A stretch of DNA of 64,000 bases from Spirulina subsalsa PCC 9445. GTDB lineage: Bacteria; Cyanobacteriota; Cyanobacteriia; Cyanobacteriales; Spirulinaceae. The notes below the pieces were generated by a model. That model had not been told where the DNA came from and searched no databases. It saw only the letters and a list, made by a program, of their open reading frames with translations. A program made the translations under genes and the position numbers. The DNA is taken from assembly GCF_000314005.1 (NCBI RefSeq), contig NZ_JH980292.1, positions 4,562,121-4,626,120 of the forward strand, written 5' to 3'. Below are positions 8,145 through 17,290 of the stretch, in pieces (within the stretch, counting starts at the first letter, position 1; each line of letters opens with the position of its first letter).

Positions 8145-8814
8145 GTTGCTGGCTTGTTTTGTTAGACCGATAGTAGATGAATTCTTTGCTACTCTTGCCT
8201 GCCACGCCCTTTAACTCTAGTAAGGGTTTAAACGGTAAATAATCTCCTTGATACCCTTCACAAAATATAATTTCTCCTTTTCTTTCTTTTGACCATATGG
8301 CTAAGTTTTGATAATTGATTAGATGGCTGCCATAGCGATAACCTTTACCTGCATCGTCTTTGTACGGTGGATCAATAAACCAAGTCGCTTCTATGTCAGG
8401 AGCCATAGTATAATCACCGTGAATAATCTGCCAGTGCTTAATTTTAAATAAGTTGTCTGACATATATCGCTTACTAATTGCCCAATTTCTAGCCAGTAGC
8501 GGAGTTACTTTAATAGTCTTATAGTGAAACGCCATTTTTGTAGCGGCGTGGACAATATGAAGAAACTCAGAGCTTTTTTCTCCAATTTTTAGATCGGGAA
8601 GGCTTTTGATTTCAGATGCAGTCGCGTAGTGAATCAACCATCTCCAAATCTCAAAAACACGCTCATCTCTCTCAACTAAAATAACTTTTCTTTTCCAGTT
8701 TCCTCCATAAAGAGAATAAGCGGCTGAACCAGCAAAAGGTTCAATAATCGTCTCGAAATTAGGTAATGGATAATGTTTCGCGATTTGCTTTTTTCTGCCG
8801 TAGTAGTAGAACAT
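8128..8814 (-). CDS. DNA adenine N6-methyltransferase (D12 class)
   Basis: The protein methylates adenine in a recognition site to protect host DNA. Its 228 residues contain the SAM-binding motif FAGSAAYSLY at about 28-37 and the catalytic DPPY motif (FIDPPYKDD) at about 146-152, in the order of the alpha/D12 group. The ATG at 8814 begins MFYYYGRKKQIAKHYPLP, where the Dam-like aromatic-G-x-K start is visible. It converges with the truncated nuclease and overlaps its end, so the last dozen residues (SNKTSQQLSPSS) may be altered sequence. The methylase may persist as an orphan after loss of the nuclease. The target sequence is unknown. Confidence 0.85.
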   Translation of the reverse strand: MFYYYGRKKQIAKHYPLPNFETIIEPFAGSAAYSLYGGNWKRKVILVERDERVFEIWRWLIHYATASEIKSLPDLKIGEKSSEFLHIVHAATKMAFHYKTIKVTPLLARNWAISKRYMSDNLFKIKHWQIIHGDYTMAPDIEATWFIDPPYKDDAGKGYRYGSHLINYQNLAIWSKERKGEIIFCEGYQGDYLPFKPLLELKGVAGKSSKEFIYYRSNKTSQQLSPSS

Positions 8815-8973
8815 ACGCTTGCTAGGTTTTGAATACTAGGGTATTCAGTTTGTGTGCAGGAGTCAAGAGAACACACCTGACAAATCCCTACACAACAGAT
8901 AATTCCTAGCTGCCGAACAAGGGGGTGCGCCAGAGAAAGGGAAACCCTGACGCACCAGACAAATTAACTCACT

Positions 8974-9990
8974 CTATGGGGCAAAGGTGAAAGAATCAGG
9001 ATGATAAGATTGAATCCCCTGCATATATTGCACCCGTTCAAAGGCGCTTTCATTCGGACATTTAATCTGACTCATACTGCCTTGCATTTGCTTCACAGAC
9101 TCATACTCATTTTCCTCCATCCAATGCACGATTTCCTGTTCTAAGGTGCGAATGTAGGGAATCCCATGACGCAATAACACAGAACAAATCTGGGTAATAT
9201 TTGCCCCAGCCATTAACATTTTCAGCGCGTCTTTGCCATGTTGTATCCCACTGGTGGAGGCTAAATCACACTCAATGCGCCCGTATAAAATGGCAATCCA
9301 GCGCATGGGTAAACGCATCGCTTGGGGTGTGCTTAACAAAATATTGGGACGCACGACTAATTCATCAATATCAATGTCCGGTTGATAGAAACGGTTAAAC
9401 AAAACTAACCCATCGGCCCCGGCATCACTAAAGCGTTTAGCCATGTACGCCATATTGCTAAAAAATGGGCTGAGTTTCAAGGCAACAGGAATAGAAACCT
9501 CGGCTTTGACGGCGGTTAAAATATCTAGATAATTCTGCTCAATTTGCGCCCCTGTGGTGTGCATATCGGTAGGAATATCATAGATATTCAATTCTAAAGC
9601 GTCGGCTCCGGCTTCTTGAATTAGTTTAGCAAAATGAGTCCAACCGCCAATATTATTACCGTTTAAGGAGGCAATAATGGGAATATTAACCGATTCCTTA
9701 CAACTGCGAATGTGGTCTAAATACAATTCAGGGCCGACGTGGAAGGTTTCGGGTTCTGGGAAGTAGGTTAAAGCTTCGGCAAAGGTTTCTGTTCCGTAGG
9801 TTAAATGGTGATGCAGTTCGTATTGTTCTTTCTCTAATTGTTCCTCAAAAATACTATGCAGCACAACGGCGGCCGCGCCGGAATCTTCCATTAATTTAAT
9901 GTTGTCCAGATTCTCGGTTAAGGGGGCGGCGGCGGAAGGAACGAGGGGGGATTTTAAGTTCAGTCCTAGATACGTGGTTGTGAGATCCAT
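8974..9990 (-). CDS. Dihydroorotate dehydrogenase-like flavoprotein
   Basis: A 338-residue TIM-barrel FMN protein of the dihydroorotate dehydrogenase superfamily. The opening MDLTTTYLGLNLKSPLVPSAAAPLT, the strand IPIIASLNGNN, the repeated AGADALELNIYDIP and AGADGLVLFNRF segments and the LKLSPFF core are typical. I chose ATG 9988-9990; the longer frame to 10167 is translated from dispersed repeats (CTQPT... residues). Many cyanobacteria carry this paralogue beside nifJ; whether it makes orotate or acts on another substrate is not clear. It lacks the class 2 membrane helices. The same strand and the 306-base gap suggest possible linkage with nifJ. Confidence 0.8.
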   Translation of the reverse strand: MDLTTTYLGLNLKSPLVPSAAAPLTENLDNIKLMEDSGAAAVVLHSIFEEQLEKEQYELHHHLTYGTETFAEALTYFPEPETFHVGPELYLDHIRSCKESVNIPIIASLNGNNIGGWTHFAKLIQEAGADALELNIYDIPTDMHTTGAQIEQNYLDILTAVKAEVSIPVALKLSPFFSNMAYMAKRFSDAGADGLVLFNRFYQPDIDIDELVVRPNILLSTPQAMRLPMRWIAILYGRIECDLASTSGIQHGKDALKMLMAGANITQICSVLLRHGIPYIRTLEQEIVHWMEENEYESVKQMQGSMSQIKCPNESAFERVQYMQGIQSYHPDSFTFAP

Positions 9991-10051
9991 CTGTTGTTTT
10001 ATCCGTAATAAAGGTGCATTCGATGTCCTATTTTGTTCAGTTTTTCCTGCT

Positions 10052-10084
10052 GTAGGTTGGGTGCAGCGACAGCGAAACCCAACA
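10052..10084. repeat. GTAGGTTGGGT palindromic dispersed repeat, copy 2
   Basis: GTAGGTTGGGTGCAGCGACA followed by GCGAAACCCAACA. It forms part of a direct duplication of about 55 bases with copy 3: both are preceded by TTTTGT(T/C)CAGTTTTTC. Both lie in the leader of the dihydroorotate dehydrogenase-like gene. Confidence 0.8.
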
Positions 10085-10114
10085 AGTTGCAACTTTTGTC
10101 CAGTTTTTCTTCCT

Positions 10115-10151
10115 GTAGGTTGGGTGCAGCCAAGCGCGAAACCCAACAAAT
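10115..10151. repeat. GTAGGTTGGGT palindromic dispersed repeat, copy 3
   Basis: GTAGGTTGGGTGCAGCCAAG then CGCGAAACCCAACAAAT. It is the second half of the direct duplication that includes 10052-10084 and has a slightly different loop. Confidence 0.8.
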
Positions 10152-10296
10152 CACCCCAACAATTCACGGCAGGATTGAGCCGAACAAAACAGGAAACAGG
10201 GGGCGATTAACCGTTGTGCGATTATGCCCCCCAAGGCTCACCCCTGAACCTAAAATTCAGGGATGAGGGCTGATTCACTCAGGGAGGAAAATCACC

Positions 10297-13200
10297 TTAT
10301 TCCTCCGTTGTAACGTGACCGTTTCCGGTTTGACGGGCGGCCAGATATTCGTACATTTGCCAACGTAAGTTAATGTCTTGTTGGGCTTCTTCGAGTAAGC
10401 GTTTGGCTTCTTCGGGTTTGGTTTTGGTCAACATTTTGAAGCGGTTTTCGTTGTACATCGAATCTTTAACCGCTTTCTTGGGTGCGCGAGAGTCCAGTTG
10501 TAAGGGGTTTTTCCCTTGTTGGGTTAACTCGGGGTTATAGCGATATAACAGCCAGCGACCACTTTCTACAATCTCTTTCTGATGACTCATGGCGGTCTGC
10601 ATATTGATGCCGTGAGCGATACAGTGAGAGTAGGCAATGATCAGGGAGGGGCCGTCATAGGCTTCGGCTTCCATGAAGACGCGCAGGGTGTGTTCATCCC
10701 GTGCGCCCATCGCAACGGAGGCGACGTAAATGTTGCCGTAGGTCATGGCAATCAGGCCGAGGTCTTTTTTGGCGCTGGGTTTCCCGCCTGCCGCAAATTT
10801 GGCGACGGCACCGCGAGGGGTGGCTTTGGAGGATTGTCCTCCGGTGTTGGAGTAAACTTCGGTGTCCATGACCAAAACGTTCAGGTTACGGCCACTGGCG
10901 AGGACGTGATCTAAACCACCATAGCCAATGTCGTAGGCCCAGCCGTCTCCGCCGATAATCCAGACGGATTTTTTAACGAGATAATCGGCTAAACTGAGCA
11001 GTTGTTTGGCTTCTGGGCTGTCTACTCCCTGTAAGCTGGCTTTGAGTTGGGCGACTCGTTCCCGTTGGTCCCAGATGTCGGCTTCGCTGGTTTGGCGGTT
11101 GTTGAGGATCTCTTGTACGAGGTTGTCCCCAACGGTGCCGGCGAGTTGGGTCAGGAGTTCGGTGGCAAATTGGGCTTGTTTGTCGATGGAGACGCGGAAG
11201 CCCATGCCGAATTCGGCGTTGTCTTCAAAGAGGGAGTTGGACCAGGCGGGGCCGCGTCCGTCGGCGTTTTGTGACCAGGGGGTGGTGGGGAGGTTGCCGC
11301 CGTAGATGGAGGAACATCCGGTGGCGTTGGCGATGACCATGCGATCGCCAAATAACTGACTAACCAGTTTTAAGTAGGGGGTTTCTCCACACCCCGCACA
11401 GGCCCCGGAGAACTCAAAGAGGGGTTCTTGTAGTTGTTGTTGCTTGATTTGGTTGAGTTTTAGGGTGGTGCGGTTGGGATTGGGCAGACCTAAGAAGTAA
11501 TCCCAGTTCGCCCGTTCCGTTTCCCGCAGGGGTAGCTGTTCCTCCATATTTAAGGCTTTCAGGGAGGGCTGGGATTTGTTTTTGGCGGGACAAACATCTA
11601 CACAAATTCCGCACCCGGTACAGTCTTCTGGGGCGACTTGGATAGTGAATTTCTGACCGCTAAAGTCTTTATCCCGGACGGCGGTTGATTTGAAGGTGGC
11701 GGGGGCGTTGGCTAGTTGTCCCTCGTCGTAAACTTTGCCGCGAATGACGGCATGGGGACAAACCATGATACATTTACCGCACTGCACACAAACATCGGGA
11801 TCCCAGGTGGGGATAAATTGGGCGACGTTGCGTTTTTCCCATTGGGAGGTGGCGGTGGGATAGGTGCCATCACAGGGCAGAACACTAACGGGGAGTTCGT
11901 CGCCTTCTTTGATTAGCATTTTACCTTCTACGTCGCGCACAAAGTCCGGGGCGTTGTCGGGCATGGCGGGGAGACGGCGGAAGGTGGAGGTTACATCGCC
12001 GATGGGCAGTTCAAAGAGGTTGTCTAGGGTGTTGTCTACGGCTTTGAGGTTCATCTCAACAATTTGTTTGCCTTTCTTGCCGTAGGTTTTTTCGATGGCT
12101 TTCTTGATTTGTGCGATCGCCTCCTCTTTGGATAACACACCCGCTAAGGCAAAGAAACAGGTTTGCATCACCGTATTAATCCGGCTGCCCATCCCATTAT
12201 CCCGCGCCACTTTATTGGCATTGATCACATAGACTTTTAACCCTTTGCGCACAATTTGTTCCTGCGCTTCCAAGGGCAAGTTATTCCAGACCTCGTTCAC
12301 CTCAAAGGGCGTATTTAACAGGAAAGTAGCACCTGGGGCGGCCGCTTTGAGAACGTCGAGTTTTTCTAAAAAGAGCCACTGGTGACACCCGACAAAGTTC
12401 GCCTGAGAGATTAAATAGGTGCTACGGATGGGATCCGGCCCGAAACGTAGGTGAGAGACGGTGACCGCCCCGGATTTCTTCGAGTCATAGACAAAATAGC
12501 CCTGACAGTAGTTCTCGGTTTCGTCCCCGATAATCTTAATTGAGTTCTTGTTCGCCCCCACAGTCCCATCAGACCCTAAACCGTAGAACATCGCCCGCAC
12601 CACACTATCCGGTTCTGTGTTGAAGTTGGGGTCATAGACTAGGGAAGTGTGGGTCACATCGTCGTTAATCCCCACGGTGAAATGGTTTTTCGCTTGACCT
12701 GCGGTTAAATTATCAAACACCGATTTCACCATTGCCGGGTTGAATTCTTTGGAGGAGAGGCCATAACGTCCCCCCACAATGGTACTAATGTTTTGTACTT
12801 TAGCTTTTAAGGCCCCATCCCCACTGAACAGCGCCTCTTGGACAACCGTCAGCACATCTTGATAGAGGGGCTCCCCAGCGGATCCCGGTTCTTTGGTGCG
12901 GTCGAGAACCGCGATCGCCTTCACCGTTTCCGGCAGGGCTTCAATGAACTTAATCCCCGCAAACGGACGATATAAACGCACTTTTAGCACGCCTACTTTT
13001 TCCCCTTGGGCGACCAAATAATCCACCGTTTCATGGACTGTCTCACAACCCGATCCCATCAACACCACCAGTCGTTCCGCATCCGGTGCGCCGTGATACT
13101 CAAACAGTTGATAGTTGCGTCCCGTCAGTTGCCCAAATTGATCCATCGCCTCCTGTACCGCATCGGCACATTTATCATAGAAGGGGTTCACACTTTCCCG

Positions 13201-13887
13201 CGCTTGGAAATAAACGTCGGGGTTTTGAGCCGTACCGCGTAACACCGGACGATCGGGAGTCAGGGCGCGAGAACGATGTTCAAACACCCGCTCATCATTG
13301 ATCATCGCCCGTAACACACTGTCCTCTAACAGTTCGATTTTTTGGATTTCGTGGGACGTGCGGAACCCATCAAAGAAGTGAATAAAAGGAATACGACTTT
13401 CTAGGGTGGCACTATGGGCAATGAGGGCTAAATCCTGCGCCTCCTGCACCGAAGCGGAACACAAGAAAGCAAAACCCGTCGCCCGGGCGGAGGTCACATC
13501 ACTATGATCCCCAAAAATCGATAACCCTTGGGCGGCTAAAGACCGTGCGGCAACGTGAATCACACAAGGCGTTAATTCCCCCGCAATTTTGTAGAGGTTG
13601 GGGATCATTAACAATAACCCCTGAGAGGCTGTAAATGTCGTGGTGAGGGAGCCCGTTTGTAGTGAACCATGTAGGGTTCCGGCTGCCCCCCCTTCAGCCT
13701 GCATTTCCACCACAGAAGGCACTGTTCCCCATAGGTTCGGGCGACCTTCACTCATCCAAGCATCTGCCCATTCCCCCATGGGAGACGCGGGCGTAATGGG
13801 ATAAATGGCAATCACTTCATTGAGTTGATAGGCAACACGGGCAACGGCTTCATTTCCATCTAGAGGGGCGTAGGTTTTGGTACTCAT
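10297..13887 (-). CDS. nifJ: Pyruvate:ferredoxin (flavodoxin) oxidoreductase
   Basis: This single-chain PFOR of 1196 residues oxidises pyruvate to acetyl-CoA and CO2 while reducing ferredoxin or flavodoxin. The N-terminal pyruvate-binding part begins TYAPLDGNEAVARVAYQLNE. The middle ferredoxin domain has two [4Fe-4S] motifs, CVQCGKCIMVCPH and CTGCGICVDVCPA. The C-terminal TPP domain shows GCAGCGETPYLKL and GDGWAYDIGYGGLDHV...NTGGQ. I use ATG 13885-13887 rather than a TTG three codons earlier. Despite its name, nifJ is common in non-diazotrophic cyanobacteria. The acetyl-CoA product could feed the pha genes 4 kb away, although co-regulation is not shown. A nested stem-loop lies in the leader. 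Confidence 0.96.
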   Translation of the reverse strand: MSTKTYAPLDGNEAVARVAYQLNEVIAIYPITPASPMGEWADAWMSEGRPNLWGTVPSVVEMQAEGGAAGTLHGSLQTGSLTTTFTASQGLLLMIPNLYKIAGELTPCVIHVAARSLAAQGLSIFGDHSDVTSARATGFAFLCSASVQEAQDLALIAHSATLESRIPFIHFFDGFRTSHEIQKIELLEDSVLRAMINDERVFEHRSRALTPDRPVLRGTAQNPDVYFQARESVNPFYDKCADAVQEAMDQFGQLTGRNYQLFEYHGAPDAERLVVLMGSGCETVHETVDYLVAQGEKVGVLKVRLYRPFAGIKFIEALPETVKAIAVLDRTKEPGSAGEPLYQDVLTVVQEALFSGDGALKAKVQNISTIVGGRYGLSSKEFNPAMVKSVFDNLTAGQAKNHFTVGINDDVTHTSLVYDPNFNTEPDSVVRAMFYGLGSDGTVGANKNSIKIIGDETENYCQGYFVYDSKKSGAVTVSHLRFGPDPIRSTYLISQANFVGCHQWLFLEKLDVLKAAAPGATFLLNTPFEVNEVWNNLPLEAQEQIVRKGLKVYVINANKVARDNGMGSRINTVMQTCFFALAGVLSKEEAIAQIKKAIEKTYGKKGKQIVEMNLKAVDNTLDNLFELPIGDVTSTFRRLPAMPDNAPDFVRDVEGKMLIKEGDELPVSVLPCDGTYPTATSQWEKRNVAQFIPTWDPDVCVQCGKCIMVCPHAVIRGKVYDEGQLANAPATFKSTAVRDKDFSGQKFTIQVAPEDCTGCGICVDVCPAKNKSQPSLKALNMEEQLPLRETERANWDYFLGLPNPNRTTLKLNQIKQQQLQEPLFEFSGACAGCGETPYLKLVSQLFGDRMVIANATGCSSIYGGNLPTTPWSQNADGRGPAWSNSLFEDNAEFGMGFRVSIDKQAQFATELLTQLAGTVGDNLVQEILNNRQTSEADIWDQRERVAQLKASLQGVDSPEAKQLLSLADYLVKKSVWIIGGDGWAYDIGYGGLDHVLASGRNLNVLVMDTEVYSNTGGQSSKATPRGAVAKFAAGGKPSAKKDLGLIAMTYGNIYVASVAMGARDEHTLRVFMEAEAYDGPSLIIAYSHCIAHGINMQTAMSHQKEIVESGRWLLYRYNPELTQQGKNPLQLDSRAPKKAVKDSMYNENRFKMLTKTKPEEAKRLLEEAQQDINLRWQMYEYLAARQTGNGHVTTEE

Positions 13888-13913
13888 AATTATCAAGTCT
13901 GAATGAACAATAG

Positions 13914-13973
13914 TGGGCTGTTTCGTGGCAATCTGTGCAAGATTGCAGGTTTGGACTACTCATAAACAGCCCA
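13914..13973 (-). promoter_or_regulatory. Nested stem-loop in the nifJ leader
   Basis: On the minus strand TGGGCTGTTT (13964-13973) pairs perfectly with AAACAGCCCA (13914-13923), and inside this GCAATC pairs with GATTGC (13928-13946). The structure ends 27 bases before the nifJ ATG. It could regulate nifJ mRNA or be an operator. It matches no riboswitch that I recognise. Confidence 0.45.
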
Positions 13974-14881
13974 AAGCGTCTACTTTCGTCACAGCAAATG
14001 TCCCCGTTAACGACACAGCAAGCTGGGGGTGTTTTCACCCGTTGCCTCTGGTTCTTTAGGGGTTGAGTCAAAATTTTTGGGTAGTCAAATCCTCCACTTT
14101 TGGGCCAACGTTCTGCTGCCTTGGGTCATGATTAGGTTAAGCCATCAATCATCAGGGGTTACTCCTTAAAAGCTGCTCGGAAACACGGGAACCCTAAAAA
14201 CAGGAGTTAGAAAAACACGCTTAGATGAACACAAGTGATCAAAATGAACGGTTACAGGTTGTCTTATGCGGTCATTCATTGCTATTCTGTTTAGACCTCT
14301 TCTCGCTCAGATGGTTTAGTCAGATGGTTGATCGGAATTTGTTGATCAGAATTTAGTGTTTTCGATGCCCCTCCTGTCTGTATCCTCTTCTATCTTCTCA
14401 CTTCTGTTCCATATCAGGGGATGTGCTTAGTTTTTTTTAAACAAATTCTGTTTTTTTGATGTAATGCAATATTTGTTCTTACAAGGTAATAATTCGCCAT
14501 GATTAGTAAAGTTTTTCTCAGATTAATTAAATCGTTTATTCTTTGCAGACCAAGGACTCTAGCCTTTTTGGCTCTGCGGTAAACTAGGATACTTTAAGAA
14601 TATATTTGAATCTTAATATTTCTTGATGTTGTAGCCCATCAAGACGTTAAGCCTGGGAAGTGAACAGAAAATGTAAAGAATTGCCTGCCCAGTTCAAGAT
14701 ATAATAGGATTATGGGTTTTTGTGTCAACTAAAATATTAAAAAAACCTTAAGATAACGAACTTAATTAAACAATTGAAAAGTTTCTAAAATGGGTTTAAG
14801 TGCATAGCCTTACCGTGAGTTTACGCGCTAAAAATGGCTCAAAATTAACACACAAACAGAGAATAAGGAATAAAGGATAAT
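13974..14881. other. Long intergenic region, nifJ to FAD oxidoreductase
   Basis: About 900 bases with no convincing coding frame. The central part (14400-14770) is AT-rich with poly-T and poly-A runs and probably holds divergent promoters. A minus-strand frame at 13850-14071 overlaps nifJ, looks random and is not counted. No tRNA or known small RNA was seen. Confidence 0.5.
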
Positions 14882-15919
14882 ATGGAGAATATTCTAGTTA
14901 TTGGAGCAGGACTAGCGGGATTAACCTGTGCTAAATCCTTGCAAAAGGCCGGACATTCGGTTTTAATTTTGGAAAAATCCCGAGGGGTGGGGGGGAGAGT
15001 CGCCACCAAACGGCTTTATAATACTTGCGTGGATCAAGGTTTACCTGCTCTTGAACCCCAAGGGCAATGCACGGATCAACTGCTGGCGGATTTGATGGCG
15101 GCTCGTTCTGTGCAGTTGTGGACGGAGACGACCCATCAATGGCAAGGGAATCATAGTTTGCTGCCGCTCTCAATGGGCAAGCAATACAGCTTACCGGATG
15201 GGGTGAATGCGATCGCCAAATATCTCGCCCAAGACCTCAACATCCTACGCCAGCAACGGGTTGAGCAGATTCACTATAGGGATAACTCCTGGGAGATCAC
15301 CTGTCAGATGGCAGAAGGGGAATTAACGGTATACTCCAGTCAGGCCTTAGTCTTAGCGATTCCAGCCCCCCAAGCGATTCCCCTTGTAGCCCCCCTCAAG
15401 CTTCCTTCTATCCTCACCCCCCTAGAGTCCATCGAATTTGACCCCACCTTTAGCGTTATGGTGGGATATACCCCAACTCCTCAATGGGAAGCACTGCCTT
15501 GGCAAATCCTCACCCTCCCGGAAAGCAGCACCGTGCAGAAAATTTTCTACGACAGTCGCAAGCGCAATCATGGGGAACAGGTGGTTTTCGTCCTGCACAG
15601 TCATCCCGACTTTGCCCGTCATTCTCTCGACTCTGACGACATGGAAACCGTCGCCCGAACACTTCTGGAAACCGCTAGGGAAAGGTTAGACTTGCCCTTT
15701 GACCAACCCCAATGGCAACAAGTTCACCGTTGGCGCTATGCCCGGCCTTGTAATAATTTAGGTCTGACCTGTCTCTCAACGGCGGACCCCTTGCCGTTGA
15801 TTTGTTGTGGTGATTGGTGTTTAGGCAACAGTGCAGAGGCAGCGCTGCTTTCGGGCAATGGTGCCGCTCAGTGGCTGAACGCTCAGTTAATTCATTCGCA
15901 AGAATCCCCGTCTCTTTAG
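14882..15919 (+). CDS. FAD-dependent amine oxidase/renalase-like oxidoreductase
   Basis: A 345-residue flavoprotein. Residues 4-36 form the Rossmann dinucleotide-binding motif GAGLAGLTCAKSLQKAGHSVLILEKS, split by GxGxxG spacing, followed by RGVGGRVATKR, the second FAD contact of the amine oxidase/renalase group. The C-terminus has a matching FAD-binding motif, LICCGDWCLGNSAEAALLSGNGAA. There is no signal peptide, so it is probably soluble. Close relatives in cyanobacteria are annotated only as NAD(P)/FAD-dependent oxidoreductases, and the substrate is unknown. It is followed after 123 bases by a lumenal cyclophilin, with no obvious functional link. Confidence 0.85.
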   Translation: MENILVIGAGLAGLTCAKSLQKAGHSVLILEKSRGVGGRVATKRLYNTCVDQGLPALEPQGQCTDQLLADLMAARSVQLWTETTHQWQGNHSLLPLSMGKQYSLPDGVNAIAKYLAQDLNILRQQRVEQIHYRDNSWEITCQMAEGELTVYSSQALVLAIPAPQAIPLVAPLKLPSILTPLESIEFDPTFSVMVGYTPTPQWEALPWQILTLPESSTVQKIFYDSRKRNHGEQVVFVLHSHPDFARHSLDSDDMETVARTLLETARERLDLPFDQPQWQQVHRWRYARPCNNLGLTCLSTADPLPLICCGDWCLGNSAEAALLSGNGAAQWLNAQLIHSQESPSL

Positions 15920-16042
15920 AGCAGCGAGCGTCAAAGAGTAGGCGCTGTGAGAAGATAGAACAAGGGGAATTGATTCTCTTGTGAATCAATCCACCCTCAA
16001 CTCAACCAAAAACCAAAATTATTACAGCATTATTTTTTGTGT

Positions 16043-17170
16043 ATGAAACCTTTAAGTAAATTTTGGCAAGATTGGGGTAAACGCTTGCTCACAACAAGTT
16101 TAGTGGCTCTTTTACTGTTGCCCCTTTCTATGACATTAAGTGGCGCAGGATGGAATACTAATAGTTTGTCTTCAGGACGTAAAAGCCAACTCGCTCAAGG
16201 GGATGCCATTACAGATCCCACGGTCATTTTACGCTATGCCTTGCCCATTGATAATCAAGAAGTGCGACAACTGCAAGGGAGTATTGAGGGGATTTCTACC
16301 TCTTTGCGGGCTAAACGTTGGAGTACAGTGACGCGGGATCTTAAGGATGCCGCACTAATCTTAAATTATGGCAAAGACGAGATTCTCGCAGATGTTCCCA
16401 GCGATCGCCAAGGAGAAGCTCAGACCCTCCTCGCTCAAGTGACGGAGGATGTGAAGCAACTGCAAGAAGCCGCCGAGAATAAAGATAAACCTGTAGTGTG
16501 GGAAGTTCGGCGACGGATTTTAAACGCTTTGACGGATCTTGAGGAATTGATGGTCACAGGATTTCCCTTTACGGTACCTGAAGACTATGCCAATCTACCC
16601 CAACTGAAAGGTCGGGCTACAGTGGAGATGGAAACCACTCAAGGGACCCTAACCATTGTTGTAGATGGTTACAATGCTCCGGTCAATGCCGGAAATTTTG
16701 TCGATTTAGTCCAACGGGGTTTTTATGACGGTTTAGAGTTCTTCCAACGAGAAGGCTTTGTAGTGCAAACGGGTAATCCTCCGGGGGAAGAAGAGGGATT
16801 TATTGACCCCAAAACTGGGGAATATCGAGCGATTCCTATGGAAATTAGAGTACAAGGAGATGATGAGCCGATTTATGGCATTACGTTAGAAGATGCAGGG
16901 TTATATTTAGCCCAGCCGGCTTTACCGTTTAATGCTTATGGTGCTTTGGCGTTAGCGCGTCCGAGTGGGGATGCAAATGGGGGATCGTCTCAGGTGTTTT
17001 TCTTCCTGTTTGACCGTGAACTGACACCGCCGGGCTATAACTTAATGGATGGTCGTTATTCGGTGTTTGGTTATGTGGTAGAGGGTCAAGATGTATTGTC
17101 TAAGCTAACCAATCAAGATCAGGTAATCCACGCTCGGGTGATTCAAGGGGCGGATAATTTGGAGGTCTAG
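16043..17170 (+). CDS. Thylakoid-lumen cyclophilin-type peptidyl-prolyl isomerase (TLP40/CYP38-like)
   Basis: The N-terminus is a secretion signal: KR, then TTSLVALLLLPLSMTLSGAG. A helical region at about 60-180 follows, containing LPIDNQEVRQLQGSIEGIS, and then a cyclophilin domain from about 190 (GRATVEMETTQGTLTIVVDG...NAGNFVDLVQRGFYDGL) to the end. This helical-plus-cyclophilin layout is that of plant TLP40/CYP38 and its cyanobacterial homologues. CYP38 assists photosystem II assembly. Several catalytic cyclophilin residues differ (FFQREGFVVQTG in place of FHRVIPGFMIQGG), so isomerase activity may be low, as reported for CYP38. ATG 16043 is preferred to a TTG two codons earlier. Confidence 0.88.
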   Translation: MKPLSKFWQDWGKRLLTTSLVALLLLPLSMTLSGAGWNTNSLSSGRKSQLAQGDAITDPTVILRYALPIDNQEVRQLQGSIEGISTSLRAKRWSTVTRDLKDAALILNYGKDEILADVPSDRQGEAQTLLAQVTEDVKQLQEAAENKDKPVVWEVRRRILNALTDLEELMVTGFPFTVPEDYANLPQLKGRATVEMETTQGTLTIVVDGYNAPVNAGNFVDLVQRGFYDGLEFFQREGFVVQTGNPPGEEEGFIDPKTGEYRAIPMEIRVQGDDEPIYGITLEDAGLYLAQPALPFNAYGALALARPSGDANGGSSQVFFFLFDRELTPPGYNLMDGRYSVFGYVVEGQDVLSKLTNQDQVIHARVIQGADNLEV

Positions 17171-17205
17171 CTGTGGGGTGCTTCAGCATTGCCTATCGTC
17201 CAACC

Positions 17206-17290
17206 CCAATCTTGACCCGTTAAGACCCAAAGTTAGGAATTAAGGGAACAGGGTACGGGGGGGAGTCGGGAAAATGCGGTTGTTTCCAAT
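17206..17290. repeat. Dispersed repeat overlapping the thiL 5' end
   Basis: CAATCTTGACCCGTTAAG, then GTTAG..., GGGAGTCGGG and AAAATGCGGTTGT(T)TCCAA match 54194-54270 in the same order with scattered changes. The upstream thiL start codon at 17274 lies inside this repeat. Confidence 0.65.

Noticed and set aside
10297-13887. Nitrogen fixation inferred from nifJ
   Set aside because: Cyanobacterial nifJ is widespread in non-diazotrophs and no nif genes are in the window.
13850-14071. 73-codon frame overlapping the nifJ start
   Set aside because: Covers the nifJ start and leader stem-loop; no similarity and no ribosome binding site.
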